A DNA stretch of 58,446 bases from Porphyromonas sp. (GTDB lineage: Bacteria > Bacteroidota > Bacteroidia > Bacteroidales > Porphyromonadaceae), in the NCBI RefSeq assembly GCF_030529325.1, contig NZ_JAUMXC010000008.1, forward strand, positions 1-58,446. Reading direction: 5' to 3'. Below, piece by piece: positions 18,307 through 29,500 of this stretch; within the stretch, counting starts at the first letter, position 1, and every line of letters starts with the position of its first letter. The notes beneath the pieces were generated by a model. That model worked only from the letters and a program-made list of their open reading frames with translations. It had not been told where the DNA came from and did not search any database. Position numbers and translations under genes: made by a program.

Positions 18307-21267
18307 ATGCAAAACAAAGGCTTAGTTAAAGGAGTAGCATTGGTAATGGTTTTGATATGTGCGTATTACCTGTCATTCTCGTTTGTGTCAGGTCACTACA
18401 CCAACAAAGCCAAAGAATATGCTCAAGGTGATCCGATGAAAGAGATCAAGTATCTTGACTCCCTTTCGTCTCAGAAAGTATGGTTGGGACAGACCTTAAA
18501 GCAAGTGCGAGACAATGAGATCGGTCTCGGTCTTGACTTGAAGGGAGGTATGAACGTCATCCTCGAACTTAATGTTGCTGATGTCGTCAAGAATCTCTCC
18601 GGAAGTAGCCAAGATCCTACTTTCCTTGCTGCCATGGACTCTGCAAGAGACATTCAGATGCGCTCACAGAAGGACTTCATCACTGTGTTCATTGATGAGT
18701 TTCACAGGCTTGATCCCGGAGCAAGACTTGCAGCTATCTTCGGTACTCTTGAGTTGAAGGATCGTATCTCTACATCTTCTTCGGATTCAGAGGTCGAAAA
18801 AGTCCTCCGTGCTGAGGTGCAGGACGCTATCGATAGCTCATTCAAGGTCCTCCGTACACGTATCGACAGATTTGGTGTCGTAGCTCCAAATATCCAGAGA
18901 CTTGAAACTCATGGACGTATTCTTGTGGAGCTTCCCGGTGTCAAGGAACCTGAGCGTGTACGTAAGCTCCTCCAAGGTAGTGCTAACCTTGAGTTTTGGG
19001 AAACATACACTGCTACAGAGGTTATTCCTCACCTTCAAAGAGCCGACATGGTACTTGCTCAGCTTTCTAAAAGGACAACTGCTTCAGAAACTGAGGAAAC
19101 AGTAGCAGAAACAACAGAAATGGCAGCCGAAGAGGCTCCTGTCTCAGGCGTTGATAGCTTGGCTATGGCAGCCGGTGTAGCATCAACAGAGGTGGAAGCT
19201 ACTCAAGTCAGCGATGAGCATCCTCTCCTTTCTCTTCTCCAGCTACAGAATATGGGACCTGCTGTCGGTGTGGCAAGATCAGCTGATATCAACGCTATCG
19301 ACTCTATGCTCAATTTGCCACAGGTGAAAGAGATACTTCCTCGTCAGCTTAAGCTCAGATGGAGTGCGAAGGAACAAGTTGAAGGCTCCAAGATATATAC
19401 ACTTTATGCTATCAAGCAGACCCGTCGTGATGGTGCAGCTGCGCTTTCTGGTGATGTGATCACCACTGCTGAGAGCACAATCATCAATCAGCATGGTAGA
19501 CAAGATCCGGGTGTGTCTATGTCTATGAATGCAGAGGGTGCTAAAGAATGGGCTCGACTCACAAAGGAAAATATCGGTCGTTCTATCGCAATTGTCCTTG
19601 ATGATGTTGTCTACTCGGCTCCCAACGTCACAGGTGAAATCCCTAACGGTCAGTCTCAGATCTCCGGTAGCTTTACGGTAGATGAAGCTAATGACTTGGC
19701 GAATACGCTCAAATCCGGAAAGATGGCTGCATCTGTACGTATTGTTCAAGAAGATGTTGTCGGTCCATCACTCGGTAAGGAAGCAATCAATGCGGGTATT
19801 GTATCTTTCATCATTGCCCTTATCCTCCTCATGATCTACATGTGTGTCATGTATGGTCTCCTTCCCGGTTTGGTTGTCAACGGTGCTCTCATCCTCAACC
19901 TTTTCTTGACCCTTGGTATCCTTGCATCTCTACATGCGGTGCTTACACTTTCAGGTATTGCCGGTCTTGTCCTTACGTTGGGTATGGCTGTGGATGCCAA
20001 TGTACTTATCTTTGAGCGTATCAAGGAAGAGCTACGTGGAGGTAAGTCCATGCTCAAGTCTATAGAGGATGGTTACAAAAATGCTTTCTCGGCGATCATT
20101 GACTCCAATGTGACCACTATCATCACAGGTATCATTCTTTATATGTTCGGTACAGGTCCTATCCGTGGATTTGCAACTACTTTGATCATCGGTCTTATCT
20201 GTTCGTTTATCACTGCAGTCTTCATTACACGTCTTGTGTTTGAAGGTCTTGCGCGCAGAGGCAAGATGAACAACGTGACTTATACAACAGCGGTATCCAA
20301 GAACTTCATGGTCAATGCGAAACTCAATATCATCGGTAAGATGAAGAGTGGTTTCCTTCTCCCTCTCGCTCTCATTATCGCAGGTGTAGCAGCTATGTCT
20401 ACAATAGGTCTCAATAGTGGTATCGACTTCACAGGTGGTAGAAACTATGTGGTGAAGTTTGATAGAAACGTTACGACAGCAGAGGTGTCTGAACTACTTA
20501 GCTCGAGCTTCGACGGTAGCGTACGTGTCATCACCATCGGCACACCTGATCAAGTACGTATCTCTACAAACTACCGAATCATTGAGAATACCCCTGAAGT
20601 AGATGCAGAGATTGAAAATAAACTGTACGAAGGTCTCAAGCCTATCATCGGTGAAAATGTGTCTCATGACATGTTTGTGGATAAGTATATACAGAGCTCA
20701 CAGAAAGTAGGTGCAAGTATGGCGGACGACATCAAGAGTGGTGCAGTCATCGCAGTCATCGTGTCACTCATCTTTATGGCGATCTATATCTTGATCAGAT
20801 TTAGGGATATCGCTTTCTCTATCGGTGCTTTTGCTTCTGTGACAGTGACTACGCTTATTATCATCTCACTATATGCGATCTTGTGGAAGATCATGCCATT
20901 CTCTATGGAGATTGACCAGAACTTTATCGCAGCGGTACTTGCTATCATCGGTTACTCTATCAACGATACCGTGGTTGTCTTTGACCGTATCCGTGAGACA
21001 CTCAAGGATTACCCTACTCGCAACAGATTTGATGTCTTCAATCAAGCTATCAATTCAACTCTTGCACGTACATTCAACACCAGCTTCAGTACGTTGCTTG
21101 TGGTGTTGGTGATCTTCTTCTTTGGAGGTGCAAATATCCGTAGCTTCACATTTGCGATCATGATCGGGGTTATCTTCGGTACATATGCGACACTCTTTGT
21201 TGCTACTCCGATTGCTTACCTAATCAACAATCGTAAGTTCAAGAAATTGCAAGAAAGAACAAAATAA
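18307..21267 (+). CDS. secDF: fused protein-export membrane protein SecDF
   Basis: SecD and SecF are joined into one 986-residue protein, as usual in Bacteroidetes; it uses the proton gradient to help pull secreted proteins across the inner membrane. The first helix is at residues 8-26. SecD shows the DLKGGMNVILEL motif and RIDRFGV in the periplasmic P1 domain. An acidic, alanine-rich low-complexity insert (about residues 258-300) breaks P1. Helices of SecD follow from about 497, with AVDANVLIFERIKEELR. SecF begins near 680 with GLNSGIDFTGGRNYVV and later has YSINDTVVVFDRIRE. It is a single-gene unit with its own promoter and terminator. Confidence 0.96.
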   Translation: MQNKGLVKGVALVMVLICAYYLSFSFVSGHYTNKAKEYAQGDPMKEIKYLDSLSSQKVWLGQTLKQVRDNEIGLGLDLKGGMNVILELNVADVVKNLSGSSQDPTFLAAMDSARDIQMRSQKDFITVFIDEFHRLDPGARLAAIFGTLELKDRISTSSSDSEVEKVLRAEVQDAIDSSFKVLRTRIDRFGVVAPNIQRLETHGRILVELPGVKEPERVRKLLQGSANLEFWETYTATEVIPHLQRADMVLAQLSKRTTASETEETVAETTEMAAEEAPVSGVDSLAMAAGVASTEVEATQVSDEHPLLSLLQLQNMGPAVGVARSADINAIDSMLNLPQVKEILPRQLKLRWSAKEQVEGSKIYTLYAIKQTRRDGAAALSGDVITTAESTIINQHGRQDPGVSMSMNAEGAKEWARLTKENIGRSIAIVLDDVVYSAPNVTGEIPNGQSQISGSFTVDEANDLANTLKSGKMAASVRIVQEDVVGPSLGKEAINAGIVSFIIALILLMIYMCVMYGLLPGLVVNGALILNLFLTLGILASLHAVLTLSGIAGLVLTLGMAVDANVLIFERIKEELRGGKSMLKSIEDGYKNAFSAIIDSNVTTIITGIILYMFGTGPIRGFATTLIIGLICSFITAVFITRLVFEGLARRGKMNNVTYTTAVSKNFMVNAKLNIIGKMKSGFLLPLALIIAGVAAMSTIGLNSGIDFTGGRNYVVKFDRNVTTAEVSELLSSSFDGSVRVITIGTPDQVRISTNYRIIENTPEVDAEIENKLYEGLKPIIGENVSHDMFVDKYIQSSQKVGASMADDIKSGAVIAVIVSLIFMAIYILIRFRDIAFSIGAFASVTVTTLIIISLYAILWKIMPFSMEIDQNFIAAVLAIIGYSINDTVVVFDRIRETLKDYPTRNRFDVFNQAINSTLARTFNTSFSTLLVVLVIFFFGGANIRSFTFAIMIGVIFGTYATLFVATPIAYLINNRKFKKLQERTK

Positions 21268-21297
21268 GATTCTACTTGTGATAACTAAAAAATAGAA

Positions 21298-21340
21298 AGA
21301 GTCTCTCATTGCTTATTTTGTAATGAGAGACTCTTCCTTA
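21298..21340 (+). terminator. intrinsic terminator after secDF
   Basis: AGAGTCTCTCATT at 21298-21310 pairs perfectly with 21322-21334; the loop is 11 nt. The T-run after it is broken (TCCTTATT). Confidence 0.75.
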
Positions 21341-21433
21341 TTATTGGGGGAGTCTGTTGTCAAGATTTCTGATTTATAATGTTTGGCACAAATCATGGAG
21401 GAAATACAAAAAGGATATTTTTTGGAAAAAATA

Positions 21434-21441
21434 TACCTTTG
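21434..21441 (+). promoter_or_regulatory. -7 element for glmS
   Basis: TACCTTTG fits TAnnTTTG, 68 bp before the glmS start. The -33 element is unclear. No glmS-type ribozyme was recognised in the leader. Confidence 0.5.
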
Positions 21442-21509
21442 AACATACAATCACAGAAGGTACTAAAAGTACGCTCAGTATATAGAAACATCAGGATAAA
21501 CAATAGCAT

Positions 21510-23360
21510 ATGTGCGGAATAGTAGGATATATAGGTTTTAAGGATGCTTGTCCTATACTTACCGATGGACTTAAACGGCTTGAATACAGAGGTTATGACA
21601 GTGCCGGAATAGCTCTTCTTGACGATGAAGGTGAGTTGAATGTCTACAAGGAGAAAGGTAAAGTAAGAAGTCTTGAAGAGAAAATGAATAGGGTGAATCG
21701 TACCGGAGTTGTCGGTATTGCTCATACAAGATGGGCTACTCACGGTGAACCTTGTGAACGTAATGCTCATCCGCACTACTCTTACAGCAAAGAAATTGCG
21801 ATAGTACACAACGGAATTATAGAAAACTATAAGGAGTTGAAGACCATACTGCTTGATGAAGGTTTTGTCTTTCATAGTGATACAGATACCGAGGTGCTGT
21901 CTTACTATATCGAGTATGTCAAGAAGACGCAAAATCTCCCATTGTTTGAAGCCGTCCAAACCGCACTGAGAAGTGTGACAGGAGCCTATGCCGTTGCCGT
22001 GCTCGACAAAACTAGTCCTGACTATTTGGTTGCTGCACGCAAGGGGAGTCCTCTTGTTGTTGGGATCGGAATCGACAATAGTGAGTTTTTCATAGCATCG
22101 GATGCTACTCCGATTGTCTCGTATACTCGAAACGTTATTTATGTGGGAGAGGAGGAGATCGTAGGACTTCATATAGGTACTTCGCCTCGCGTAGAGTCTA
22201 TACATGGAGATGTGATTGAATACCAAACTCAAGAAGTTGATCTTGATATCAGCATGATAGAGAAAGAAGGTTTTGACCACTTTATGCTGAAGGAGATATT
22301 TGATCAGCCTCGTTGTCTCACTGAATGTCTGCGAGGACGGGTAAGTCAAGAGCAAAAGCGGATAATATTGTCATCATTCGAGATGTCTCGAGAGCGTCTC
22401 CTGAAAGCAAGTCGCATCATTATATTGGGCTGTGGAACATCATGGCATGCCGCCCTCATAGGTAAGCAGCTTATCGAAAGGATGGCCCGTATCCCGGTGA
22501 CAGTAGAGTATGCTTCCGAGTTTAGGTATCGAGATCCTTTCATATCTCCGGATGATATCGTGATAGCCGTGAGTCAATCTGGAGAAACTGCCGATACTCT
22601 TGCAGCAGTAATGTTAGCAAAGGAGAGGGGGGCATACACTTATGGTGTTTGTAATACGGTAGGGTCTTCTATTGCCCGACTTACGGATGTCGGAACATAT
22701 ATTCATGTGGGACCGGAGATCGGTGTCGCATCTACCAAAGCATTTGTAGGCCAACTTGCTGTGCTTACTATGCTGGCTCTTTGTTTGGGATATGAGCGGC
22801 AGGAGATATCTAAGGATTACTATCAAAAACTTGTTGAGGAATTGCCTCAGTTACCTGAAAAGATCCAAAGAGTACTTGGTCAAAATGAAAGGATAAAGCA
22901 GCTCAGTCAAAATTTCAGTGATACACGCGATTTTCTATACCTTGGTCGAGGTCTTAACTATCCGGTAGCACTCGAAGGGGCTCTTAAACTCAAGGAAATA
23001 TCTTACATCCATGCCGAAGGATATCCGGCAGCAGAGATGAAACATGGTCCTATTGCTTTGGTAGATGAAAATATGCCTATCGTTTTTATAGCCATTCGGG
23101 ATAATATATATGATAAGGTCGTAAGCAATATTCAGGAGGTTAAAGCTCGTAAGGGGAAAATATTGGCGATTGTCAATGATAATGACGAAGAAGTATCTAA
23201 TCTCGCAGATTGCGTGATAGAGGTGCCTCAGACTTTGCCGGAATTTACCCCTCTTGTTACGGTTGTGCCACTTCAGTTGCTGTCTTACCATATAGCCGTC
23301 AACAAAGGTTTAGATGTGGATCAACCGCGTAACCTTGCAAAGTCTGTGACTGTAGAGTAG
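21510..23360 (+). CDS. glmS: glutamine-fructose-6-phosphate aminotransferase
   Basis: GlmS makes glucosamine-6-phosphate from fructose-6-phosphate and glutamine, the first step to UDP-GlcNAc for peptidoglycan and lipid A. The 616-residue protein starts MCGIVGYIGF, with Cys2 as the glutaminase nucleophile after Met removal. The N-terminal domain has RWATHGEP and HNGIIENY. Two SIS sugar-isomerase domains follow (GCGTSWHAALIGKQLIE and AVSQSGETADTLAA; then GRGLNYPVALEGALKLKE), and it ends with the usual DQPRNLAKSVTVE. It begins the block of glutamine-dependent enzymes. Confidence 0.97.
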   Translation: MCGIVGYIGFKDACPILTDGLKRLEYRGYDSAGIALLDDEGELNVYKEKGKVRSLEEKMNRVNRTGVVGIAHTRWATHGEPCERNAHPHYSYSKEIAIVHNGIIENYKELKTILLDEGFVFHSDTDTEVLSYYIEYVKKTQNLPLFEAVQTALRSVTGAYAVAVLDKTSPDYLVAARKGSPLVVGIGIDNSEFFIASDATPIVSYTRNVIYVGEEEIVGLHIGTSPRVESIHGDVIEYQTQEVDLDISMIEKEGFDHFMLKEIFDQPRCLTECLRGRVSQEQKRIILSSFEMSRERLLKASRIIILGCGTSWHAALIGKQLIERMARIPVTVEYASEFRYRDPFISPDDIVIAVSQSGETADTLAAVMLAKERGAYTYGVCNTVGSSIARLTDVGTYIHVGPEIGVASTKAFVGQLAVLTMLALCLGYERQEISKDYYQKLVEELPQLPEKIQRVLGQNERIKQLSQNFSDTRDFLYLGRGLNYPVALEGALKLKEISYIHAEGYPAAEMKHGPIALVDENMPIVFIAIRDNIYDKVVSNIQEVKARKGKILAIVNDNDEEVSNLADCVIEVPQTLPEFTPLVTVVPLQLLSYHIAVNKGLDVDQPRNLAKSVTVE

Positions 23361-23464
23361 GGACCGGGGTACGTAGATTTGGAGACATATATTTTTGATC
23401 TTTCCACTAAAACAAATCTACATATTAACATACTCGGAGGGGGGATATAACAAATAAAATTGAG

Positions 23465-23472
23465 TAACTTTG
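23465..23472 (+). promoter_or_regulatory. -7 element for the purF-type gene, carA and carB
   Basis: TAACTTTG fits TAnnTTTG and is 69 bp before the start codon. No TTG lies at the standard spacing. Confidence 0.5.
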
Positions 23473-23540
23473 CGCGGAGTGCTGAAAGGTACGATCACCT
23501 CATATAATTTCGCAAGATAATCATACCTTAGTAAAGAAAT

Positions 23541-25427
23541 ATGGAACCACTAAAACACGAGTGTGGTATTGCTGTGGTGCGTTTGAGAAAACCCCTCGAA
23601 TACTATCATCAACGATATGGCACATGGATGTATGGCATAAACAAGATGTACCTCTTGATGGAGAAGCAACACAACAGAGGACAGGAAGGTGCAGGTATCG
23701 CCTGTGTCAAGTTGGCAGCTTCGCCGGGTGAGGAGTATATGCATCGAGAACGAGCTCTTGGAAATACAGCCATTACCAAAATCTTCAATTCTATCCATTC
23801 TATTTTTAATTCCGTTTCCCCAGAACAATTGAGCGATCCTGTTTACGCAACAGAGCATGTGCCATTTGCTGGGGAATGTTATTTAGGGCACTTGAGATAC
23901 AGCACGACCGGTAAAAAAGGGCTGGAGTTTGTGCACCCGATGATGCGTCGGAGCAATTGGAGAGCAAAGAGCCTTGCTGTATGTGGGAACTTCAATCTGA
24001 CTTCGGTGGATGTCATTTTTGATAAGATTTCTTCCGTGGGACAACACCCACGCAATATGTCTGATACACATATTCTCCTCGAGCAGATTGGACACCGACT
24101 TGATAGAGAGGTTGAGCACCGATTCAGAGAAAGTAAGGCAAAGGGTCTTACAGGGATGGATATCACCAATGATATAGAGGCTCGTATCAATATGACAACA
24201 CCACTCAAGGAGTGTTCTCCTGACTGGGATGGTGGGTACGCGATGTGTGGACTCACCGGTAGTGGAGAGATGTATGTCATGAGAGACCCATGGGGGATCC
24301 GTCCTGCCTTTTACTATATTGATGACGAGATTATCGTTGTAGCCTCTGAGCGTCCTGTGATACAGACCGTCCTCAATGTTACTTATGACCGTGTGCAAGA
24401 ACTATGTCCGGGGCAGGCCATCACGATAGATCGTACAGGGCAGAAAGTGGAGTTGACACAGATACTTGAACCAAAACAAAACAAGGCCTGCTCTTTTGAG
24501 CGTATATATTTCTCTCGTGGTAGTGATATAGACATCTATAAAGAGCGTAAGCAGCTTGGAAAAAACCTTGTTCCCCAAATTCTAAAGAGCATCAATGGGG
24601 ATTTGGATCATGCTGTTTTCTCCTTTATCCCAAATACTGCTGAAGTGGCTTACTTTGGTATGGTAGAGGGCTTGAATGAGCATCTTAATAAAATTAAAGC
24701 AGAGAGGATAACTTCTGCAAAAGATCTCTCAAAAGAAGAAATTGAAGTAATCCTTCAGTCCCGAATACGTGCTGAAAAGGTGGCTATCAAAGACATAAAA
24801 TTGAGAACCTTCATCGCGGAGGGTACGAGCCGTAATGATCTTGCAGGGCATGTCTATGACGTGACTTACGGTAGCCTTAAGAGGGGAGAAGATGCTCTTG
24901 TTGTCATCGATGATAGTATCGTGAGAGGAACGACTCTAAAAGAAAGTATCATCAGTATACTTGATAGGCTTGGACCTCGTAAGATTGTTATTGTGTCCTC
25001 ATCTCCCCAAGTACGATATCCTGACTACTACGGCATAGATATGAGTAAGATGAAGGAGTTTGTGGCATTCCGTGCTGCGATAGCATTGCTTATGGAGCGA
25101 GGTAAACAGGTCATTATTCATGATACCTATGCTCGCATATGCAAGGCCATGGAAGAGGGTAACAGTCGTTCGGAAAACTTTGTTAAGGCGATCTATGAGC
25201 CTTTTACTCTTGAAGAAATAAATGCCAAGATTGTCGAGCTGCTCAAGCCCGACTTTGTCAAGTCTGAGGTCGAGCTTGTATACCAGACCATGGAAGGGTT
25301 ACATGATGCTATTCCAAATCATCCGGGTGATTGGTACTTCTCCGGGGATTATCCAACTCCCGGAGGAACTCATCTTGTCAATAGAGCTTATATGGACTAT
25401 TACGAGAATGACTTTAAGAAGATCTGA
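23541..25427 (+). CDS. long amidophosphoribosyltransferase-type protein
   Basis: At 628 residues this is longer than classic PurF (about 470-500). It has a class II glutamine amidotransferase domain: a 7-residue leader MEPLKHE precedes CGIAVV, and the Cys would become the N-terminal nucleophile after processing. NRGQEGAGIA and GHLRYSTTGKKG match the glutaminase core. The PRPP-binding motif VVIDDSIVRGTTLKES is at about residues 452-467, so the phosphoribosyltransferase site looks intact. It may make phosphoribosylamine for purines or be a paralogue with another acceptor. It is 20 bp before carA, suggesting cotranscription. Confidence 0.85.
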   Translation: MEPLKHECGIAVVRLRKPLEYYHQRYGTWMYGINKMYLLMEKQHNRGQEGAGIACVKLAASPGEEYMHRERALGNTAITKIFNSIHSIFNSVSPEQLSDPVYATEHVPFAGECYLGHLRYSTTGKKGLEFVHPMMRRSNWRAKSLAVCGNFNLTSVDVIFDKISSVGQHPRNMSDTHILLEQIGHRLDREVEHRFRESKAKGLTGMDITNDIEARINMTTPLKECSPDWDGGYAMCGLTGSGEMYVMRDPWGIRPAFYYIDDEIIVVASERPVIQTVLNVTYDRVQELCPGQAITIDRTGQKVELTQILEPKQNKACSFERIYFSRGSDIDIYKERKQLGKNLVPQILKSINGDLDHAVFSFIPNTAEVAYFGMVEGLNEHLNKIKAERITSAKDLSKEEIEVILQSRIRAEKVAIKDIKLRTFIAEGTSRNDLAGHVYDVTYGSLKRGEDALVVIDDSIVRGTTLKESIISILDRLGPRKIVIVSSSPQVRYPDYYGIDMSKMKEFVAFRAAIALLMERGKQVIIHDTYARICKAMEEGNSRSENFVKAIYEPFTLEEINAKIVELLKPDFVKSEVELVYQTMEGLHDAIPNHPGDWYFSGDYPTPGGTHLVNRAYMDYYENDFKKI

Positions 25428-25447
25428 TAACTACTAAAAGCTAATAT

Positions 25448-26527
25448 ATGAGAAAGAAAGGTGTACTTGTCCTCTCTGATGGGACAAGATATGAAGGGGA
25501 AGTGTTTGGAGCGGAAAAGCCTGTAAGTGGTGAGGTTGTGTTCAGCACCGCAATGACAGGATATACTGAAAGTCTCACTGATCCCTCTTTCGAAGGACAG
25601 ATACTCGTATCTACCTATCCCTTAGTCGGTAATTATGGATTGCCTGCTCAGGAGACTGATCCGGAGACCGGGCTCACTCTCTTGCAAGAGAGTTACAGAA
25701 TGCATCCGGAAGGTTTTATTGTTCATGACTACTGCGAAGGATACAGCCATTGGAATGCTGTTGAAAGCCTTGAAGATGGCATGAAGCGCAATGGAATCAC
25801 AGGGCTTACGGGAATAGATACCAGAGCTCTTACTCAGAAACTGCGTGACCACGGATCACTTATCGGTAAGATAATTGTTGAGGGTGAGGGCGACATAGAA
25901 TTTGTTAATACTGATGAAATAAACCTTGTTGCAAAAGTCTCTACCAAAGAAATCATCACATACAAAGGCTCTCTCGGTAAGGAGGTTGTTTTGATTGACT
26001 GTGGTGTCAAAGAGAATATCCTCCGTAGCCTTTTGCGCAGAGGTCTTACAGTACACAGAGTACCTTGGGACTATGATTTCACTGGCATGGAGTTTGATGG
26101 TGTATTTATCAGTAATGGTCCCGGAAATCCCAACTTGTGTACCCCGACCATAGAACATATACGTAAGGCGATGACTATGGACAAGCCAATCGCAGGTATC
26201 TGCATGGGAAATCAACTTATAGCTCGAGCAATAGGTGCGGGAGTTATCAAGATGAAATACGGACACCGCTCTCACAATCAGGCTGTACGTATGGTTGGTA
26301 CGGATAAGTGTTTTGTTACAAGCCAAAATCACGGTTTTGCAGTGGATCCGGATACGCTCCCTACAGATTGGAAGCCTTACTTTATTAACCTTAATGATGG
26401 CTCAAACGAAGGCCTGATTCATGAGTCAGGCAAGATGTTCTCTGTACAGTTTCACCCCGAAGCATGTAGTGGACCTACGGATACGGAGTTCTTCTTTGAT
26501 GATTTTGTAGCCTTATTGACCAAGTAA
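25448..26527 (+). CDS. carA: carbamoyl-phosphate synthase small subunit
   Basis: CarA is the glutaminase that supplies ammonia to CarB for carbamoyl phosphate, used in pyrimidine and arginine synthesis. The 359-residue protein has the N-terminal CPSase domain (FSTAMTGYTESLTDPSF) and the class I amidotransferase domain with the nucleophile in PIAGICMGNQL (about residue 256) and the catalytic His-Glu in VQFHPEA near the C-terminus. It is 35 bp before carB. Confidence 0.97.
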   Translation: MRKKGVLVLSDGTRYEGEVFGAEKPVSGEVVFSTAMTGYTESLTDPSFEGQILVSTYPLVGNYGLPAQETDPETGLTLLQESYRMHPEGFIVHDYCEGYSHWNAVESLEDGMKRNGITGLTGIDTRALTQKLRDHGSLIGKIIVEGEGDIEFVNTDEINLVAKVSTKEIITYKGSLGKEVVLIDCGVKENILRSLLRRGLTVHRVPWDYDFTGMEFDGVFISNGPGNPNLCTPTIEHIRKAMTMDKPIAGICMGNQLIARAIGAGVIKMKYGHRSHNQAVRMVGTDKCFVTSQNHGFAVDPDTLPTDWKPYFINLNDGSNEGLIHESGKMFSVQFHPEACSGPTDTEFFFDDFVALLTK

Positions 26528-26562
26528 ATAGTGTAAAACTAAGGAAAAACAATCATAGAAAT

Positions 26563-29500
26563 ATGTCAGTAAAGAAATATAATAAGGTGCTGGTGCTCGG
26601 ATCCGGTGCTCTCAAGATTGGTGAAGCAGGAGAGTTTGATTACTCCGGATCACAGGCACTAAAGGCTCTCAAGGAGGAAGGTATATCCACCGTCCTTGTA
26701 AATCCTAATATTGCAACGGTGCAAACCTCTGAGGGGGTTGCCGACGTCGTATACTTCCTTCCCGTTACACCATACTTTTTGGAGCGAGTCATTGAGAAAG
26801 AGCGCCCGGATGGTATCCTTCTTGCTTTCGGGGGGCAGACGGCTCTTAACTGTGGTGTGGCTTTACATCGTTCGGGAGTCCTTCAGAAGTATGGTATTGA
26901 AGTCTTAGGCACACCTGTTCAGGCAATCATAGATACAGAGGACCGTGAACTCTTTGTGCAAAAGTTGGATGAGATCGATGTCAAGACCATCAGCAGCGAA
27001 GCTTGCGAAAACATTGAATCTGCAAGAGTCGCAGCTAAGAGGCTTGGTTATCCTGTTATCATCCGTGCAGCTTATGCTCTCGGAGGCTTAGGTAGCGGTT
27101 TCTGTGACAATGAGGAGGAGTTGAATGTTCTTTGTGAAAAAGCTTTTGCTTTTGCTCCTCAAGTGCTTGTGGAGAAGAGTCTGAAAGGCTGGAAAGAAAT
27201 TGAGTATGAGGTCGTACGTGATAAGTACAACAACTGCATCACCGTATGTAATATGGAGAACTTTGATCCTCTCGGTATTCACACGGGAGAGAGTATCGTC
27301 ATTGCTCCATCTCAAACGCTGACCAATAGTGAGCATCAGAAACTTAGGGAAATCGCGATAAAAATCGTTCGCCATATAGGCATTGTCGGTGAGTGTAATG
27401 TCCAATATGCTCTTGATACACACAGTGAAGATTATCGAGTGATCGAGGTCAATGCACGCCTTAGTCGTTCATCGGCTCTTGCATCCAAGGCAACGGGTTA
27501 TCCTCTTGCTTTTGTTGCTGCAAAGCTCGGCCTTGGCTATGGACTGTTTGATCTCAAAAACAGTGTAACAAAGCACACCTCTGCATGCTTTGAGCCGGCT
27601 CTTGACTATGTGGTGTGTAAGATCCCTCGCTGGGATTTGAGCAAGTTCCATGGTGTGTCTCGAGAACTTGGCAGTAGTATGAAATCCGTAGGTGAAATCA
27701 TGGCTATCGGACGCACCTTTGAGGAAAGTATCCAGAAAGGTTTGCGTATGATAGGGCAGGGTATGCACGGCTTTGTTGAAAATAAAGAACTTATTCTTGA
27801 CGATATTGACGGCGCACTCCGACAGCCTACAGACAACCGTATATTTGTCATCAGCAAGGCATTTCGAAAGGGTTATACTATTGAGGATATCCATGAACTT
27901 ACTAAGATAGACCTCTTCTTCCTCCGTAAACTAAGGAAGATTGTAGATACTGCTGAAGAACTTGAGCAGCTCACAGATATATCTCAAGTCTCAAAGGACC
28001 TTATGAGGCGAGCTAAGAAAGAAGGTTTCTCCGACTTTCAAATAGCAAGAGCGATCTATAAGCATACCATAGATGATATTGAGCAGGCCCAAGATAGAGT
28101 GAGAACTTACCGCAAGGAGCTTGGTATTGTTCCTGTCATCAAGCAGATAGATACTCTTGCTGCCGAGTATCCTGCTCTTACCAATTATCTTTACCTCACT
28201 TATGGTGGCGAGACGCATGATGTACAGCCTGAGCACGACAATCGCAGTGTCATTGTTCTTGGTTCCGGAGCATATCGTATCGGTAGTTCTGTCGAGTTTG
28301 ACTGGTGTGGCGTCAGTGCGCTCCAGACCATTCGTAGGGCAGGGCTTCGTTCGATTATGATCAACTATAATCCTGAGACAGTAAGTACTGACTATGACCT
28401 CTCTGACAGATTGTATTTTGATGAGTTAAGCTTTGAGAGGGTACAAGATATCATCGAACTTGAACAACCAAGAGGTACTATTCTCTCTACCGGAGGACAG
28501 ATTCCGAATAATCTGGCTGTAAAGCTTGCTGCCAAAGGAGTGACAATCCTTGGTACTCAAGCAAAAGATATAGACAATGCCGAAGACCGTCATAAGTTCT
28601 CTGCTATGCTCGACCGCTTGGGCATCGATCAGCCCGCGTGGAAGGAGCTGACTTCTCTTGAAGATGTCACGGCTTTTGTCGAACAAGTGGGATATCCCGT
28701 GCTTGTCCGTCCATCTTATGTGCTTTCAGGTGCAGCTATGAATGTTTGCTCCAATGATGACGAATTGCGCCGCTTCCTTGAGCTTGCTGCCAACGTGTCT
28801 CAGAAACATCCTGTTGTCGTGTCTTCATTCATTGAGCATGCAAAGGAGGTTGAGATGGATGCTGTTGCGGATCATGGCGAACTCGTTGCTTATGCTATCA
28901 GCGAGCATATCGAATTTGCAGGTGTGCACTCCGGAGATGCTACCATACAGTTCCCGGCACAGAAGATTTATATAGAGACCATCCGACGCATCAAGCGCAT
29001 CACACGTCAGATTGCAAAGGAACTACATATTTCAGGGCCGTTCAATATCCAATTCCTTGCGAAGGGCAATGAGATCAAGGTTATCGAATGTAACTTGAGA
29101 GCTTCTCGCTCATTCCCATTCGTGAGTAAAGTCCTTAAGATCGATCTTATCGACTTGGCAACTAAGATCATGCTCGGTGAACCATACGAACGTCCACAAA
29201 AGAATGCCTTTGATCTTGACTATGTGGGTATCAAGGCTTCACAGTTCTCTTTCTCTCGCCTCCAAAAAGCAGACCCCGTACTTGGAGTGGATATGACCTC
29301 TACGGGAGAAGTGGGATGTATTGCTTCGGACTCCAATGAAGCTATTCTCAAAGCAATGCTCTCGGTAGGTCAGAGAATTCCGGAGAAGGCTATACTTATG
29401 TCCACGGGAGGTGCCCGCCAAAAGGTGGATATGCTCGAAGCTGCTAAGGCCCTCCATCGCAAGGGTTATGAGATATATGCGACCCAAGGGACGCATGCGT

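Noticed and set aside
21442-21509. glmS ribozyme in the glmS leader
   Set aside because: The leader is only about 60 nt and shows no pseudoknot core; such ribozymes are mainly in Firmicutes.
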